Shown here in pieces: positions 5,420 through 5,533 of a stretch of 5,533 nt of DNA. Within the stretch, counting starts at the first letter, position 1, and every line of letters starts with the position of its first letter. The stretch is taken from positions 1-5,533 of the forward strand of contig JAHKLH010000113.1 in the NCBI GenBank assembly GCA_029856635.1. Direction: 5' to 3'. The notes beneath the pieces are model-generated. The model saw nothing but the letters and a program-made list of their open reading frames with translations. It was not told the DNA's origin and did not search any database. Origin of the DNA: Candidatus Njordarchaeota archaeon (GTDB taxonomy: Archaea; Asgardarchaeota; Njordarchaeia; Njordarchaeales; JAHKLH01). A program made the position numbers and the translations under genes.

Positions 5420-5533
5420 GATACCAAGTTTCTTGAGTAATTTTCTAGTCGTTTTAGATAATGGTATTTTATGCAATTCATCAAAGCTAAACCATCGGGC
5501 ATCAAGAGCATCCGTATCTGGACAAGGCGTTCC
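5414..5533 (-). CDS. Probable Nudix hydrolase, C-terminal 39 residues only
   Basis: A minus-strand frame enters from the right edge and ends at TAA 5416-5414. The visible 39 residues contain DALDARWFSFDEL followed by HKIPLSKTTRKLLKKLGIL. The pattern of an acidic stretch, then RWFSxDEL, then a Leu/Lys-rich helix is typical of the region after the Nudix box in ADP-ribose pyrophosphatase-like and MutT-like proteins. The Nudix box itself (GX5EX7REUXEEXGU) lies outside the window, so the substrate cannot be guessed and the family call rests on the C-terminal signature alone. It is on the same strand as tiaS, 21 bp upstream, so the two may be co-transcribed. Confidence 0.65.
   Translation of the reverse strand, partial: GTPCPDTDALDARWFSFDELHKIPLSKTTRKLLKKLGIL

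Overview
The window is AT-rich and most probably archaeal. The strongest evidence is a gene for TiaS, the archaea-specific enzyme that makes agmatidine in tRNA-Ile2. Supporting signs are GGAGGTGA-type ribosome binding sites, TATA-box-like elements, and overlapping genes. I cannot place it below domain level. The redox genes resemble the dye-linked amino-acid (L-proline) dehydrogenase complexes known from Thermococcales, but such genes also occur in other archaea and in clostridia.

Layout. Positions 1-846 (minus) hold the N-terminal 282 codons of an FAD-dependent amino-acid oxidase/dehydrogenase of the DAO family (sarcosine oxidase beta / proline dehydrogenase beta type); it runs off the left edge. 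A 42-bp gap separates it from a divergent plus-strand operon of four genes, 889-3532. These are a fused [2Fe-2S]-FAD/NAD oxidoreductase subunit (889-2319), a two-cluster [4Fe-4S] ferredoxin-like subunit (2330-2824), a BFD-like [2Fe-2S] protein (2806-3111), and an unrecognised 143-residue protein (3101-3532). The last three each have a clear Shine-Dalgarno sequence, and two junctions overlap. A 192-bp convergent gap (3533-3724) has no convincing gene. The minus strand then carries tiaS (3725-5392). Upstream of it is the last 39 codons of a probable Nudix hydrolase (5414-5533), cut by the right edge.

How the genes work together. The left five genes look like one multi-subunit, membrane-free flavin/iron-sulfur amine dehydrogenase. 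The DAO-type subunit would oxidise a secondary or primary amine substrate, and the electrons would pass to the alpha-type subunit and the Fe-S subunits. The substrate cannot be read from sequence. The right half is unrelated housekeeping: TiaS lets tRNA-Ile2 read AUA codons, which are common in these genes.

The most unusual points are an N-terminal eight-cysteine zinc-finger-like module on TiaS, absent from the usual form of the enzyme, and the uncharacterised, translationally coupled fourth gene of the redox operon. I saw no CRISPR array, insertion sequence, tRNA or rRNA.
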